Shown here piece after piece: positions 43,538 through 52,270 of a stretch of 64,000 nt of DNA (positions are counted from its first letter, which is position 1; each line of letters opens with the position of its first letter). The notes beneath the pieces are model-generated. The model had not been told where the DNA came from and ran no database searches. It was given only the letters and a program-made list of their open reading frames with translations. The translations under genes were made by a program, and so were the position numbers. Source of the stretch: Robiginitomaculum sp. (GTDB taxonomy: Bacteria; Pseudomonadota; Alphaproteobacteria; Caulobacterales; Maricaulaceae); assembly GCA_026982415.1 (NCBI GenBank), contig JALSHE010000036.1, forward strand, positions 17,128-81,127. The letters are read 5' to 3'.

Positions 43538-45009
43538 GTTCTTTCCCGATTAGCATAAGGCGCACCCTTATTATCGCACGGCGCGATTTTTTGGGCTATA
43601 TTAAAACATGGGGCTTTTGGCTCACTGCACTTGGGCCGTTCCTCGGCATTATTTTCGGTGTCCTGTTCCCGCTGGTTATGTCCAAGTCCGAACCAACGAG
43701 ATATGCGACCATCCTCGACGAAACCGGGCTACACGCCAGCGCTATAGAAGAGCTTTTAATCACCAATAACACCAAAGAGCTTGAACACATTTTGCGTAGT
43801 GCCGCCCGCATAACTATTCCACAAAAAGACAAAGAGGCGTTTAATAAAGTACTGGACGAACAAGGTGTCGAAGCTGCCAGAGAGATGATCTTGAAGACCA
43901 GCCCAGTCATGGCCAAAGTTTTAAATCTACCCGATACTAAGCTGGTATTCATTTCGCCGCCCGCCAACACTATGGACGCCCTCAAGCCGTATTTGATGGG
44001 CACCAATACCTTGACCCTTGCGAACCAAGAACAATCCCTTACTGGGGTATTGCATATATTTGAGAGAGACGGTGAAACCAAAGCTGAATATTGGTCGACA
44101 GCAACTGGCAATGAATTGGTCAATTTAGCTGATCTCTATTTCGCCAATAAAGCCTCGGAAAACTACATGGCTTCTGCTGGTCTGAGCCGCGAAGAAGTCC
44201 TGAACATTCGCAAAAACGCCCTAGAAGTTAGCACGCTCAACCCGGCCAAGGAGCGAGACGAAAACGGCGAACAAACTGTTACCGCAAAGGATCGAATCCC
44301 CTATTTTTTCGCCGCCGCAATGGCGATGATGCTCTGGTTCGCGGTGTTTACGGGTGCCTATATGTTGCTGATGTCTATGGTCGAAGAGAAGATCAACAAA
44401 GTGCTGGAAATGTTGTTGGCGACCACACGGTTTTCTGAAATTTTCCTGGGCAAATTAATCGGTGTCGCCGCTCTAACATTGGCGTCTCTGTTGCCGTGGA
44501 TGATATTGGGGGGAATTGGGTTATATGGGGCAATGCAATTCGCCGATGGGGCCATCGCCGATGGTCTGGCCAAAGCAATGAGCTTGGAAATGTTGATCTT
44601 CTTACCCACGTTTTTCATATTGGGCTACGTGTTTTACGGCTCTATATTCATTGCTCTAGGTGCCATAGCCGAAAGTATGCAAGACGCCTCAACTCTGATG
44701 ACGCCCATGGTCTTATTATTGACCGCTTGTATCATGGTCGTGCCTATCGGCATAGCATATCCCGACTCGCCCATGTTAACTGCCGCTGCATGGTTCCCGT
44801 TTTCCGCGCCCTTCGCCGCCGTTATCCGCCTGCCATCTGATCCGCCCTTGTGGGAAACTTTAGGCTCTATGGCCGTGCTAGTTACATCGAGCGTGTTTGT
44901 CATTTGGGGTTCGGCACGTATGTTCCGCTACGGTGTTCTATCCGGCGGCGGCATGGCCTCCGTGAAAGCTTGGTTTTCCCGTGTTGTCTTTCGCCGTAAA
45001 AACGGCTAG
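43534..45009 (+). CDS. ABC transporter permease (NatB/YhaP-type)
   Basis: A 491-residue ABC-2 permease. One N-terminal helix (about 27-48) is followed by a large extracytoplasmic loop, then five to six C-terminal helices from about residue 255. EEKINKVLEMLLATTRFSEIFLGKLIGVAALTL is the family's hallmark coupling segment. It pairs with the upstream ATPase to form an exporter, perhaps for sodium or a lipid-like molecule; the cargo is undefined. Confidence 0.9.
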   Translation: MSSFPISIRRTLIIARRDFLGYIKTWGFWLTALGPFLGIIFGVLFPLVMSKSEPTRYATILDETGLHASAIEELLITNNTKELEHILRSAARITIPQKDKEAFNKVLDEQGVEAAREMILKTSPVMAKVLNLPDTKLVFISPPANTMDALKPYLMGTNTLTLANQEQSLTGVLHIFERDGETKAEYWSTATGNELVNLADLYFANKASENYMASAGLSREEVLNIRKNALEVSTLNPAKERDENGEQTVTAKDRIPYFFAAAMAMMLWFAVFTGAYMLLMSMVEEKINKVLEMLLATTRFSEIFLGKLIGVAALTLASLLPWMILGGIGLYGAMQFADGAIADGLAKAMSLEMLIFLPTFFILGYVFYGSIFIALGAIAESMQDASTLMTPMVLLLTACIMVVPIGIAYPDSPMLTAAAWFPFSAPFAAVIRLPSDPPLWETLGSMAVLVTSSVFVIWGSARMFRYGVLSGGGMASVKAWFSRVVFRRKNG

Positions 45010-45018
45010 GTTACCAAA

Positions 45019-45702
45019 ATGACCAAACTTGACCCGTCCACAGATCCATCCTTGATTGCCCGTACCGCTTTGCTTGAAGCCACCTTGCCCCATGTGCCGT
45101 TTGATGGCTGGAGTTCAAAATCTCTCAGGCTCGGTGTAAAAAATTCCGGCCTGCCTGTGGGCGCAGAAGAACTATATTTCCCCGGCGGCGCTCTTGAAAT
45201 GATCCAATTTTGGAACGCGCAAATGGACAAGTATGTGGAAACGAAATTGGCCAAATTGGACCTCAAGACCATGCGCATACGCGACAAGGTCACCAAGGGC
45301 ATTACGGCAAGGCTTGAAGCTATCGCTATACACGAAGAAGCCGCCAGACGAGCAATAGCCCGTACCGCCTTACCGGACGGCTTGCTGCTTGGTCCAAAAA
45401 TTCTGTGGGCAGCAGCCGATACCATTTGGCGCGCCATTGGCGACACATCCACCGATATAAATTACTATACGAAACGCACCACGCTCAGCGCCGTTATCAG
45501 CACAAGTCTAGCCGCGTGGCTATCAGACGACACGCCGGAGAAAACCAAAGCGCGAGCCTTCCTGGACGCCCGCATAGAAAATGTCATGCAGTTCGAAGGC
45601 GCAAAATTCAAAGCCAAAAAACGTCTGTCAAAGCTGCCAAACCCGGCAGAAATTCTCGGCGGATTAAGGTACGGCAGAGGGCGCCGCAAACGCCGGGGTT
45701 AA
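45019..45702 (+). CDS. COQ9-family lipid-binding protein
   Basis: A 227-residue COQ9 homologue. RTALLEATLPHVPFDGWS is the usual TetR-like start, followed by LYFPGGALEMIQFW, VTKGITARLEAI, and the ligand-binding part ADTIWRAIGDTSTDINYYTKR. In eukaryotes and some alphaproteobacteria this protein helps ubiquinone hydroxylation by presenting the lipid intermediate. It lies 9 bp after the ABC permease. It overlaps the convergent purK by 4 bp. Confidence 0.9.
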   Translation: MTKLDPSTDPSLIARTALLEATLPHVPFDGWSSKSLRLGVKNSGLPVGAEELYFPGGALEMIQFWNAQMDKYVETKLAKLDLKTMRIRDKVTKGITARLEAIAIHEEAARRAIARTALPDGLLLGPKILWAAADTIWRAIGDTSTDINYYTKRTTLSAVISTSLAAWLSDDTPEKTKARAFLDARIENVMQFEGAKFKAKKRLSKLPNPAEILGGLRYGRGRRKRRG

Positions 45703-46766
45703 TTCTCCAACACCTCGTTCACATGACCCATTTTTCGGCCCGGCTTAATATCGCGTTTGTCGTAATTGTGGACATAGCTATTTGGTTTTTTGGCCAATGC
45801 GTCCGCCTGTAGAATTTCATCGCCAATTAAATTCGTCATTTTAACGCTGTGCTTTGGGACAACCCCGCCAAGTTCCATCCCTGTGATAGCGCGGATATGT
45901 TGTTCAAACTGGTCGGTACAGCCTGCGTCTTGGGTCCAATGGCCGGAATTATGGACGCGCGGGGCAATTTCGTTGACGATAAGCCCGCCCCCCTCCAGTT
46001 CAAAAAATTCAACGCCCATAACCCCGACATAATTCAGCGCATTTAGTATCCGGTGGGTAATGTCATGGGCTTTATCCCCGATATTTTGCTTGTCGCCAGC
46101 AGGTGCAATACTGGTATGGAGACGGTGGTCTTTGTGGACATTCTCGGTCAGGGGGTAACAAGAAATTTCACCCTCACAGCCCCGCGCCGCAATAATGGAG
46201 AACTCTCGCACAAACGGCGCAAAACTTTCCGCAATTAAATCTGTACCGCCGAGCCTTGCGAAGGCGGCTTTGACATCACGGGGCGTATCAACTTTTATCT
46301 GCCCTTTGCCGTCATAGCCAAAGCGCCTGGTTTTTAAAATCACAGGCGCGCCATATTTTTCCATAAATTCAGATAGACTGTTCATGGTCTCTATGGTTGC
46401 GAAATTGACTACGGGTGCATAGGCTTTGTCGCGCAAAAATGTCTTTTCTATCAATCTATCATGGGAGGTTTGTAGGGCAAATTTATCTGGATAAACTGCC
46501 GTAAACCGCGCCGCTTGCTCTACGGCAATAACGGGAATATTTTCAAATTCATAAGTGACCACATCACATGTTTTGGCAAAATTGGTGACGGCTTGCATAT
46601 CTTCATAAGGGGAAATCGTCTGCTTATCGGCAATGCGGCCAGCGGGCGTATCGTCGAACGGGTCAAATATATGGGTTTTGAGGCCAAGTTTTCGCGCCGC
46701 CTGTACCAACATCCGGCCAAGCTGTCCGCCGCCAAAAACACCTATGGTGATGTCCTGCTTAGTCAC
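45699..46766 (-). CDS. purK: N5-carboxyaminoimidazole ribonucleotide synthase
   Basis: A 355-residue ATP-grasp enzyme that carboxylates AIR at N5 in purine synthesis. It has [46 protein letters not shown], and near the C-terminus [28 protein letters not shown]. The GTG at 46766 is chosen: it overlaps the purE stop by 8 bp and places the Rossmann strand at the start, whereas longer starts run into purE. The product goes to PurE. Confidence 0.94.
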   Translation of the reverse strand: MTKQDITIGVFGGGQLGRMLVQAARKLGLKTHIFDPFDDTPAGRIADKQTISPYEDMQAVTNFAKTCDVVTYEFENIPVIAVEQAARFTAVYPDKFALQTSHDRLIEKTFLRDKAYAPVVNFATIETMNSLSEFMEKYGAPVILKTRRFGYDGKGQIKVDTPRDVKAAFARLGGTDLIAESFAPFVREFSIIAARGCEGEISCYPLTENVHKDHRLHTSIAPAGDKQNIGDKAHDITHRILNALNYVGVMGVEFFELEGGGLIVNEIAPRVHNSGHWTQDAGCTDQFEQHIRAITGMELGGVVPKHSVKMTNLIGDEILQADALAKKPNSYVHNYDKRDIKPGRKMGHVNEVLEN

Positions 46767-47256
46767 GGGGATCAAGCCCGACACTATCGGTTTGCGCCGC
46801 GCGCCAATCATCTAGCCGCCCCGCCAAAGCCGCATCACCCAGCGCCAATATAGACGCCGCCAAAATCCCAGCATTCTTTGCACCCGCACTGCCAATGGCC
46901 AAAGTACCCACCGGAACCCCGCCCGGCATTTGCGCAATAGACAACAAACTATCCAGACCACTGAGCGCTTTGCTCTGCACGGGCACGCCCAGCACAGGCA
47001 AGGCCGTCATGGACGCCACCATGCCGGGCAAATGCGCAGCACCACCTGCACCTGCTATAATAACTTTATAACCATCGCCCCTAGCAGATGCGGAAAATTC
47101 AAACAACCTTTTTGGTGTGCGGTGCGCGGATATGACCTTTACCCCATAACCAACCCCAAGTTTGTCCAAAGCATCTGCACAGGCCTGCATGGTTGGCCAG
47201 TCGGACTTTGACCCCATAATAATAGCAACAGGTTTTGGTGTTTTCACATCAGTCAT
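46759..47256 (-). CDS. purE: N5-CAIR mutase
   Basis: A 165-residue class I PurE converting N5-CAIR to CAIR. It has [48 protein letters not shown] and [33 protein letters not shown], which are all the family's active-site segments. Upstream of and overlapping purK, the standard arrangement. Divergent from the diguanylate cyclase pair. Confidence 0.95.
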   Translation of the reverse strand: MTDVKTPKPVAIIMGSKSDWPTMQACADALDKLGVGYGVKVISAHRTPKRLFEFSASARGDGYKVIIAGAGGAAHLPGMVASMTALPVLGVPVQSKALSGLDSLLSIAQMPGGVPVGTLAIGSAGAKNAGILAASILALGDAALAGRLDDWRAAQTDSVGLDPRD

Positions 47257-47457
47257 GACTGTCTCTCACAAAAACCGGAACCTAACCGGATTCACACTTT
47301 GGTCAACTAGATATTCAGGCTCTAGGCAATTCGGAATAATGTGTTTCACATTTCATTAACGCCAATTTTTGACGGTTTCTTGATGCTGTTAGTTGGCAAT
47401 AATTTCATATTGATTCGCTATAAGATCAGCATCGGTAATGTGGGAATTGGGGAAATT

Positions 47458-48174
47458 ATGAGATTAAAACAACAGATCGTCGGGTTTAATTATGAAGACC
47501 ACGGCAACTGTCTTCCTGAACAAGAAGCGTTCACGGCTGACGATAGACGCCTACTCCTCGAAGAAATACAAGCCCTAAAAGCCAAAATCACTAAACTGGA
47601 GCATTCCGCCGATACGGATCCACTAGTGCCAGTGAAAAATCGCCGTGCCTTTATTCGCGAAATCGAACGGGCGCAAACCGTGGCTTCTCGTTATGATATT
47701 CCGTCTTGTATTATTTTCTTTGACCTGAATAAATTTAAAGAAATTAATGATGATTATGGCCACGGCATTGGCGACGAGCTTTTGATAAAAATCGGCAAAA
47801 TCCTCAGAAACTCGGTTCGGGAAAGCGACATTGTGGCCCGATTGGGCGGTGACGAATTTGGCGTTATCTTGTTTAAAACAGATGAACAATTTGCGCAAAC
47901 CAAGGCGGTTATTCTGGCAAGACAGATTTCCAACCAACGGATTGTTCAACAAAAAGGTGAAATTTTCGTCACGGCATCATGGGGTACATCTCCGTGTCAT
48001 GCAGATAATTCGGTTAAGCAAATTTTGGACCGAGCCGACCGTGCCATGTATCATAATAAAAATCGGCAATCACTGTCACCGCCAAGGTTGCCGCCCGTTC
48101 TACAGCCAGCACCAAAAATTCAGCAAGCCTGGCCCGTACAGTCAACATTAGCACCACCGCCTATGCCTCGGTAG
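47458..48174 (+). CDS. GGDEF diguanylate cyclase, copy 1
   Basis: A 238-residue cytoplasmic protein with no membrane segment. A short coiled-coil-like helix (RRLLLEEIQALKAKITKLEH) leads into a full GGDEF domain: DPLVPVKNRRAFIREIERA, FFDLNKFKEINDDYGHGIGDELL and ARLGGDEFGVIL. The inhibitory I-site RESD lies five residues before GGDEF, so product feedback is likely. A Pro-rich tail ends the protein. The ATG at 47458 gives a sensible start; the frame is open to 47341, but that part looks non-coding. Tandem to a paralogue. Confidence 0.88.
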   Translation: MRLKQQIVGFNYEDHGNCLPEQEAFTADDRRLLLEEIQALKAKITKLEHSADTDPLVPVKNRRAFIREIERAQTVASRYDIPSCIIFFDLNKFKEINDDYGHGIGDELLIKIGKILRNSVRESDIVARLGGDEFGVILFKTDEQFAQTKAVILARQISNQRIVQQKGEIFVTASWGTSPCHADNSVKQILDRADRAMYHNKNRQSLSPPRLPPVLQPAPKIQQAWPVQSTLAPPPMPR

Positions 48175-48282
48175 TGGTGCAAACAAAAGAACTTGTTCAC
48201 ATTAGGTATTTGCATTTTTTTAACCCCATCTTGTTAATGCCAACATGAACACACTCGTCACCTTGGAGAAAGTTTAAAAATA

Positions 48283-48894
48283 ATGGCAGAATTGCAAAAT
48301 TTAGTCGCATTTGGCAACGGGTCTGGGCATACTGTCACGGCTAATGATACGCCCGTTACTGCTAACCAGGTTCAGCGCCTAAAAGACGAAGTCAACATGT
48401 TGAAAACCCATATTTTACAGCTGGAACATAAAGCGGATGAAGACCCTCTGATTCCGATATATAACCGCCGGGCTTTGATGCGCGAGATCGGGAGGGCGCA
48501 AGTTTTGATGTCGCGCTATGATATTTTGTGCAGTATTATTTTCTTTGACTTAAACGGGTTTAAAAAAATAAACGATACCCACGGCCATAGTATTGGTGAT
48601 GACTTGCTGATTAAAATTGGCGAAGGCCTAAAAGCCCATGTCCGGGATTGTGATATGGTCGCCCGCATTGGCGGCGACGAATTTGGTGTGCTTTTGTTCA
48701 AAACAGAAGAGATGGTGGCGCGGGCCAAAGCCGCCAGCTTGGCCTGCCGTATTGCCGAGCAAAGCATTGATATGGCGGGTGACAAAGTCTCCGTCAGCAC
48801 AGCATGGGGTGTTAGCACTTGCCAGCCCGACGACACGCCAAGGCAAATTTTACACCGAGCTGACCGGGCTATGTACCAAAATAAAAATGGCTAA
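48283..48894 (+). CDS. GGDEF diguanylate cyclase, copy 2
   Basis: A 203-residue paralogue of the previous gene with the same plan: a short coiled-coil segment (QRLKDEVNMLKTHILQLEHKAD), then DPLIPIYNRRALMREIGRA, FFDLNGFKKINDTHGHSIGDDLL and ARIGGDEFGVLL. The I-site RDCD is in the right place. It lacks the Pro-rich tail. The pair is clearly a duplication, and each gene keeps its own ~100-bp upstream region. Both should make c-di-GMP, controlled by whatever binds the coiled coil. Confidence 0.88.
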   Translation: MAELQNLVAFGNGSGHTVTANDTPVTANQVQRLKDEVNMLKTHILQLEHKADEDPLIPIYNRRALMREIGRAQVLMSRYDILCSIIFFDLNGFKKINDTHGHSIGDDLLIKIGEGLKAHVRDCDMVARIGGDEFGVLLFKTEEMVARAKAASLACRIAEQSIDMAGDKVSVSTAWGVSTCQPDDTPRQILHRADRAMYQNKNG

Positions 48895-48962
48895 AAGCCA
48901 TTAAATAACCAAGACAAATACTCTGTAGTGCGCTATCCTGCCAATATAACTGGAGGAAAATC

Positions 48963-49601
48963 ATGCGGGTCTTTACATTTTTATTGGTAGTTTTGGGGGT
49001 TTCACTTTCCGCTTGCGGGGCGTCGGACAGGCCATCCAAAGTGAATGCGCAATCACCAGCCACCGAAACTACACAAGCCAAATCATGGCAATTGCGCGGC
49101 TCAGAATCTCGACTGGAATTTATCAGTATTAAAAAAGGCACAATCATAGAAACCAATAGTTTTACAGATTTAAACGGTACGGTTTTGCCAGACGGTGGAG
49201 CCACTATTGTAGTCAAGCTTGATAGCGTGGAGACCAATATTGGTATTCGCAATAAGCGCATGAAAGAGCATTTATTCGAAACCGACAAATTCCCCAACGT
49301 CGTGATCAAGGCACAACTTGATTTAACCCAATTTTCTTCCCTGTCTGTTGGCGAGCGCAAAGACATAGAAATCCCCATCAACATTAGTCTACACGGGCAT
49401 AGTGATGTGATGGACATCGCCATGGTCGCAACCCGACTTGGCGACAATAAAATCGTTGTTGATAGCCGCACGCCTGTTATCATAGATGCAGACACATTTG
49501 GTTTTGGTGCGGGTATCGCTAAACTTCAAGAACTGGCGAAATTGAATGTAATCGCGCCAGAAGTTCCGGTTATGTTTTCTCTGGTGTTTACGCAGGATTA
49601 A
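48963..49601 (+). CDS. YceI-family lipoprotein
   Basis: A 212-residue protein with a signal peptide and lipobox VSLSACG (Cys 18), so membrane-anchored in the periplasm. The YceI lipocalin-like barrel follows: SRLEFISIKKG, GTVLPDGGATIVVKLDSVETNIGIRNKRMKEHLFETDKFPNVVIKA. The family binds isoprenoid or polyisoprenoid lipids. Complete and apparently alone, convergent with the ABC ATPase gene, with a 14-bp overlap. Confidence 0.88.
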   Translation: MRVFTFLLVVLGVSLSACGASDRPSKVNAQSPATETTQAKSWQLRGSESRLEFISIKKGTIIETNSFTDLNGTVLPDGGATIVVKLDSVETNIGIRNKRMKEHLFETDKFPNVVIKAQLDLTQFSSLSVGERKDIEIPINISLHGHSDVMDIAMVATRLGDNKIVVDSRTPVIIDADTFGFGAGIAKLQELAKLNVIAPEVPVMFSLVFTQD

Positions 49602-50346
49602 GTTGGCCTTGCTGGATTTTAACCCGAAAGACTTCCGCCAGAATTTGACCATTGAGGGCAATATCTGCCCTATCATCTGCGACCAGTTTGCCATCTTGCA
49701 TCACCCATATGCGGTCGCAAAATTGTTGTGCCAAAGATAAATCATGCAGGCTGGCAATAACGATTTTGCCGCCATCATTTGTATTATTTTTAGCCTCGTC
49801 CCTTAATGTCTGCATGATGGAAATTTGGTAATAAGGGTCGAGGGACGCCGTTGGTTCGTCGGCCAATAATAATGGTGCACCAACCGCCAGCGCTCGTGCC
49901 AATAATACCCGCGCCCGCTCGCCGCCGCTGAGCGTATCAAAGCGTCTATCTTGCAATTCAGTGCAATCTGCGGACACCAGCGCCGTATCTATGGCCGCCC
50001 TGTCGTCCGGTGATAATCTGCCGAGCCGCCCCCGATATGGGGCGCGGCCAAGCGCCACCAATGCCCGCACGGATAATGCCCAGACCGCACTACGGTCTTG
50101 GGAAAGCCAGGCTATTTTCTTGGCGCGTTCACTGGGTGCAAGAGATGTGATGGACTGACCGGAAATACAAACCTGTCCCGCATCAGGCCTGATCAATCCG
50201 GCAATTGTTTTGAGCAAGCAAGATTTACCCGCGCCATTAGGCCCGACCAATCCGATCAATTCGCCCGGCTTTGCTTGAGTATTTATGCCCCGTAGGATTT
50301 GTGCTTTTCCGTAGCCCGCACTGAGATTTTCTATCCGCAAACTCAT
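49588..50346 (-). CDS. btuD: Cobalamin ABC transporter ATP-binding protein
   Basis: A 252-residue ATPase of the FecE/BtuD group. GPNGAGKSCLLK is the Walker A, LSGGERARVLLARAL the signature and LLADEPTASLDPYYQ the Walker B, with the switch His in IASLHDLSLAQQF. MSLRIENLSAGYG at 50346 overlaps the permease stop (ATGA). It is last in the riboswitch-led operon, so cobalamin or a corrinoid precursor is the cargo. Confidence 0.9.
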   Translation of the reverse strand: MSLRIENLSAGYGKAQILRGINTQAKPGELIGLVGPNGAGKSCLLKTIAGLIRPDAGQVCISGQSITSLAPSERAKKIAWLSQDRSAVWALSVRALVALGRAPYRGRLGRLSPDDRAAIDTALVSADCTELQDRRFDTLSGGERARVLLARALAVGAPLLLADEPTASLDPYYQISIMQTLRDEAKNNTNDGGKIVIASLHDLSLAQQFCDRIWVMQDGKLVADDRADIALNGQILAEVFRVKIQQGQLNPA

Positions 50347-51305
50347 GACCGCCCCGCCTTGAACGCCAGCCAAATAAAGAACGGCGCACCAATAAGCGCG
50401 GAGAGAATACCCAGATATAATACCGTGCCGTTGCTGGACAATATCCGTGTCAAACTATCGGCCAACACCAAAAACCCGGCTCCGCCCAGTGCTGAAAGCG
50501 GTATCAATTTGGCCGGGTCAGTCCCAAATAAAAACCGTAATATATGGGGTACAAACAGGCCAATAAATCCGATAGCGCCCGCCACGGCAACCCCCGCACC
50601 AACACACAGGGCCACACCCACAACCAAGAGTAATCGCAAGCGTCCCAAGGACACACCCAGGCTTTGCGCCGTGTCTTCGCCCAGGCTCAATGTACGCAAA
50701 TCCGGCCCCGTCAAGAACAGGCACAAAAGTCCTACCACGGTCAACCCGCCGCACAGCACCGCCGCATCAAAACTCGCATTGCGCAAAGAACCCATCAGCC
50801 AATAAACGATTTCCGATAGCGCCCAAGGGTTGGGGGCGAAATTCATCAACAGTCCGGTCATAGATGTAGCCAAAGCCCCGATACCAACCCCCGCCAAAAT
50901 CAACACCGTAGCCCCTTGCCTGCGCCCCGCCATAGCCAGTAATAAACCAGCGCCTAAACCCGCACCGACAAGTGCGGCAGGTGTAATCCAATTGTGATGT
51001 CCGAAATACAAAGCCAACACTGCGCCGAGTGCTGCCGTGGCCGAGAAACCCAGAATACCGGGGTCGGCCAGCGGGTTGCGGGTATAGCCTTGCAGAGCCG
51101 CGCCGCTCGCCCCAAGGCCTGCACCAATCAATAAAGCAAGCGCGGTGCGTGGTGCGCGCAAGTCTTGCAATATAGTAATATGAATATCATCGCCGCGCCC
51201 GAACAATGCCGGCAAGAGATCGCCCACAGGAATGTGTAATGCCCCAATACTCAAAGATAATAATGCAGCAAGCACGCAGAACAATATCAACAAAGCCAAC
51301 CGCAT
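50343..51305 (-). CDS. btuC: Cobalamin ABC transporter permease
   Basis: A 320-residue FecCD/BtuC-family permease with about nine to ten helices. Recognisable blocks are LRAPRTALALLIGAGLGASGAALQGYTRNPLADPGILGFSATAALGA, and IGFIGLFVPHILRFLFGTD, the coupling helix for the ATPase. MRLALLIL at 51305 overlaps the btuF stop as TAATG, so translation is coupled. It forms the transporter with btuD and btuF. Confidence 0.93.
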   Translation of the reverse strand: MRLALLILFCVLAALLSLSIGALHIPVGDLLPALFGRGDDIHITILQDLRAPRTALALLIGAGLGASGAALQGYTRNPLADPGILGFSATAALGAVLALYFGHHNWITPAALVGAGLGAGLLLAMAGRRQGATVLILAGVGIGALATSMTGLLMNFAPNPWALSEIVYWLMGSLRNASFDAAVLCGGLTVVGLLCLFLTGPDLRTLSLGEDTAQSLGVSLGRLRLLLVVGVALCVGAGVAVAGAIGFIGLFVPHILRFLFGTDPAKLIPLSALGGAGFLVLADSLTRILSSNGTVLYLGILSALIGAPFFIWLAFKAGRS

Positions 51306-52270
51306 TAGTTCAGATCCTCTATAGCTTTGGCGATAATATCCGTAGCTGCGTATAGTCCGAGCCCGGCGCACGGCCATAACTTGCCTGGGACATTGACCTG
51401 CGGGACAGATTTGATTTTGTCTTGCAAAACCTTGTTGCGCAGACCCACCTGGTTGACCGACGCATAGCCGTCTTTGAAAAACGACGTGACGATGAGGTCG
51501 GGATTAAGGGCGACCAGACTTTCAATGCTCGGTGTATACCAGCCTTCTTGCGTGATAATATTCGTCCCGCCCGCCGCCGCAATCGCCGCATCAACATAGG
51601 TTCCCGACCCCGCTGTGCCGCCCGAGGCAGACAGATAAAGAACAGAGGCTTGCTCCCTCGGGGGGTACTGAATTACATTTTCCTGAACATTGTCTTTGTG
51701 AGCGGCACCTGACAGCAAATCCAAATTGTTCTGTACCGATTGAAAATCCTCACCCCAAATCAGGCTGATATATTTGACACCTTGTTTATCCAGCAAAGGT
51801 TTAGCCGCAGCGCCCTCTCCGGGGCCGAACACCACCAAGCTCGGGTTCAGTGCCAGCAAAGTTTCAACATCATCACGGGCTTTTGGTTTATGCTTATAAC
51901 GCGCCGGAGCCGTGGAAAGTGCATCCCCGGACTGCCAGGACAAGGCGGCAATGTCCGCTTCACCGACTAAAGACAGAACATAGCTATCCCCACACAGGGA
52001 CGTGGACACGACGCGGAGTGTCTCATTAACATTCAAGCCCCTCACCCGCTGTCGCGCGCCTCTCCCCAAAGGAGAGGCTAGGTTTGCCGACACTTCCCCA
52101 TTTTCTTTTAGGTATGATGGCAATTTAGGCAACGTCTCCTCTCCCATAGAAAGAGGAACAAGGTGAGGGGATGGGATGTCCAGATTATTGTTCTGGCGCA
52201 TACCTCCTCTTAAACCCAAGAAAATAACTCCAATACAGGTTAAACTAAAAATCAGCGCTAATGCCCGCAT
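51305..52270 (-). CDS. btuF: Cobalamin periplasmic binding protein carrying an in-frame palindromic insert
   Basis: A 321-residue BtuF-type binding protein. The first ~25 residues are a signal/anchor segment. Residues ~34-78 are encoded by a family-B palindromic element (PSPHLVPLSMGEETLPKLPSYL...SPLGRGARQRVRGL), not by ancestral btuF. The normal domain then begins with RVVSTSLCGDSYVLSLVGEADIAALS and contains ALNPSLVVFGPG and ESLVALNPDLIVTS. The insert lies between the signal segment and the fold, where it could be tolerated as a linker. The gene overlaps btuB by 26 bp and btuC by 3 bp. Confidence 0.85.
   Translation of the reverse strand: MRALALIFSLTCIGVIFLGLRGGMRQNNNLDIPSPHLVPLSMGEETLPKLPSYLKENGEVSANLASPLGRGARQRVRGLNVNETLRVVSTSLCGDSYVLSLVGEADIAALSWQSGDALSTAPARYKHKPKARDDVETLLALNPSLVVFGPGEGAAAKPLLDKQGVKYISLIWGEDFQSVQNNLDLLSGAAHKDNVQENVIQYPPREQASVLYLSASGGTAGSGTYVDAAIAAAGGTNIITQEGWYTPSIESLVALNPDLIVTSFFKDGYASVNQVGLRNKVLQDKIKSVPQVNVPGKLWPCAGLGLYAATDIIAKAIEDLN
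52038..52170 (-). repeat. Palindromic repeat element, family B, copy 2, inside btuF
   Basis: A 133-bp element, same length as the copy at 25.6 kb. Read on the minus strand it begins CCCCTCACCTTGTTCCTCT, has the shared GGGAGAGGAGACGTTGCC, and ends in AGAGGCGCGCGACAGCGGG then TGAGGGG. The ends match the other copy closely; the middle 48 bp are looser but equal in length. It lies wholly in the btuF reading frame. Confidence 0.88.
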
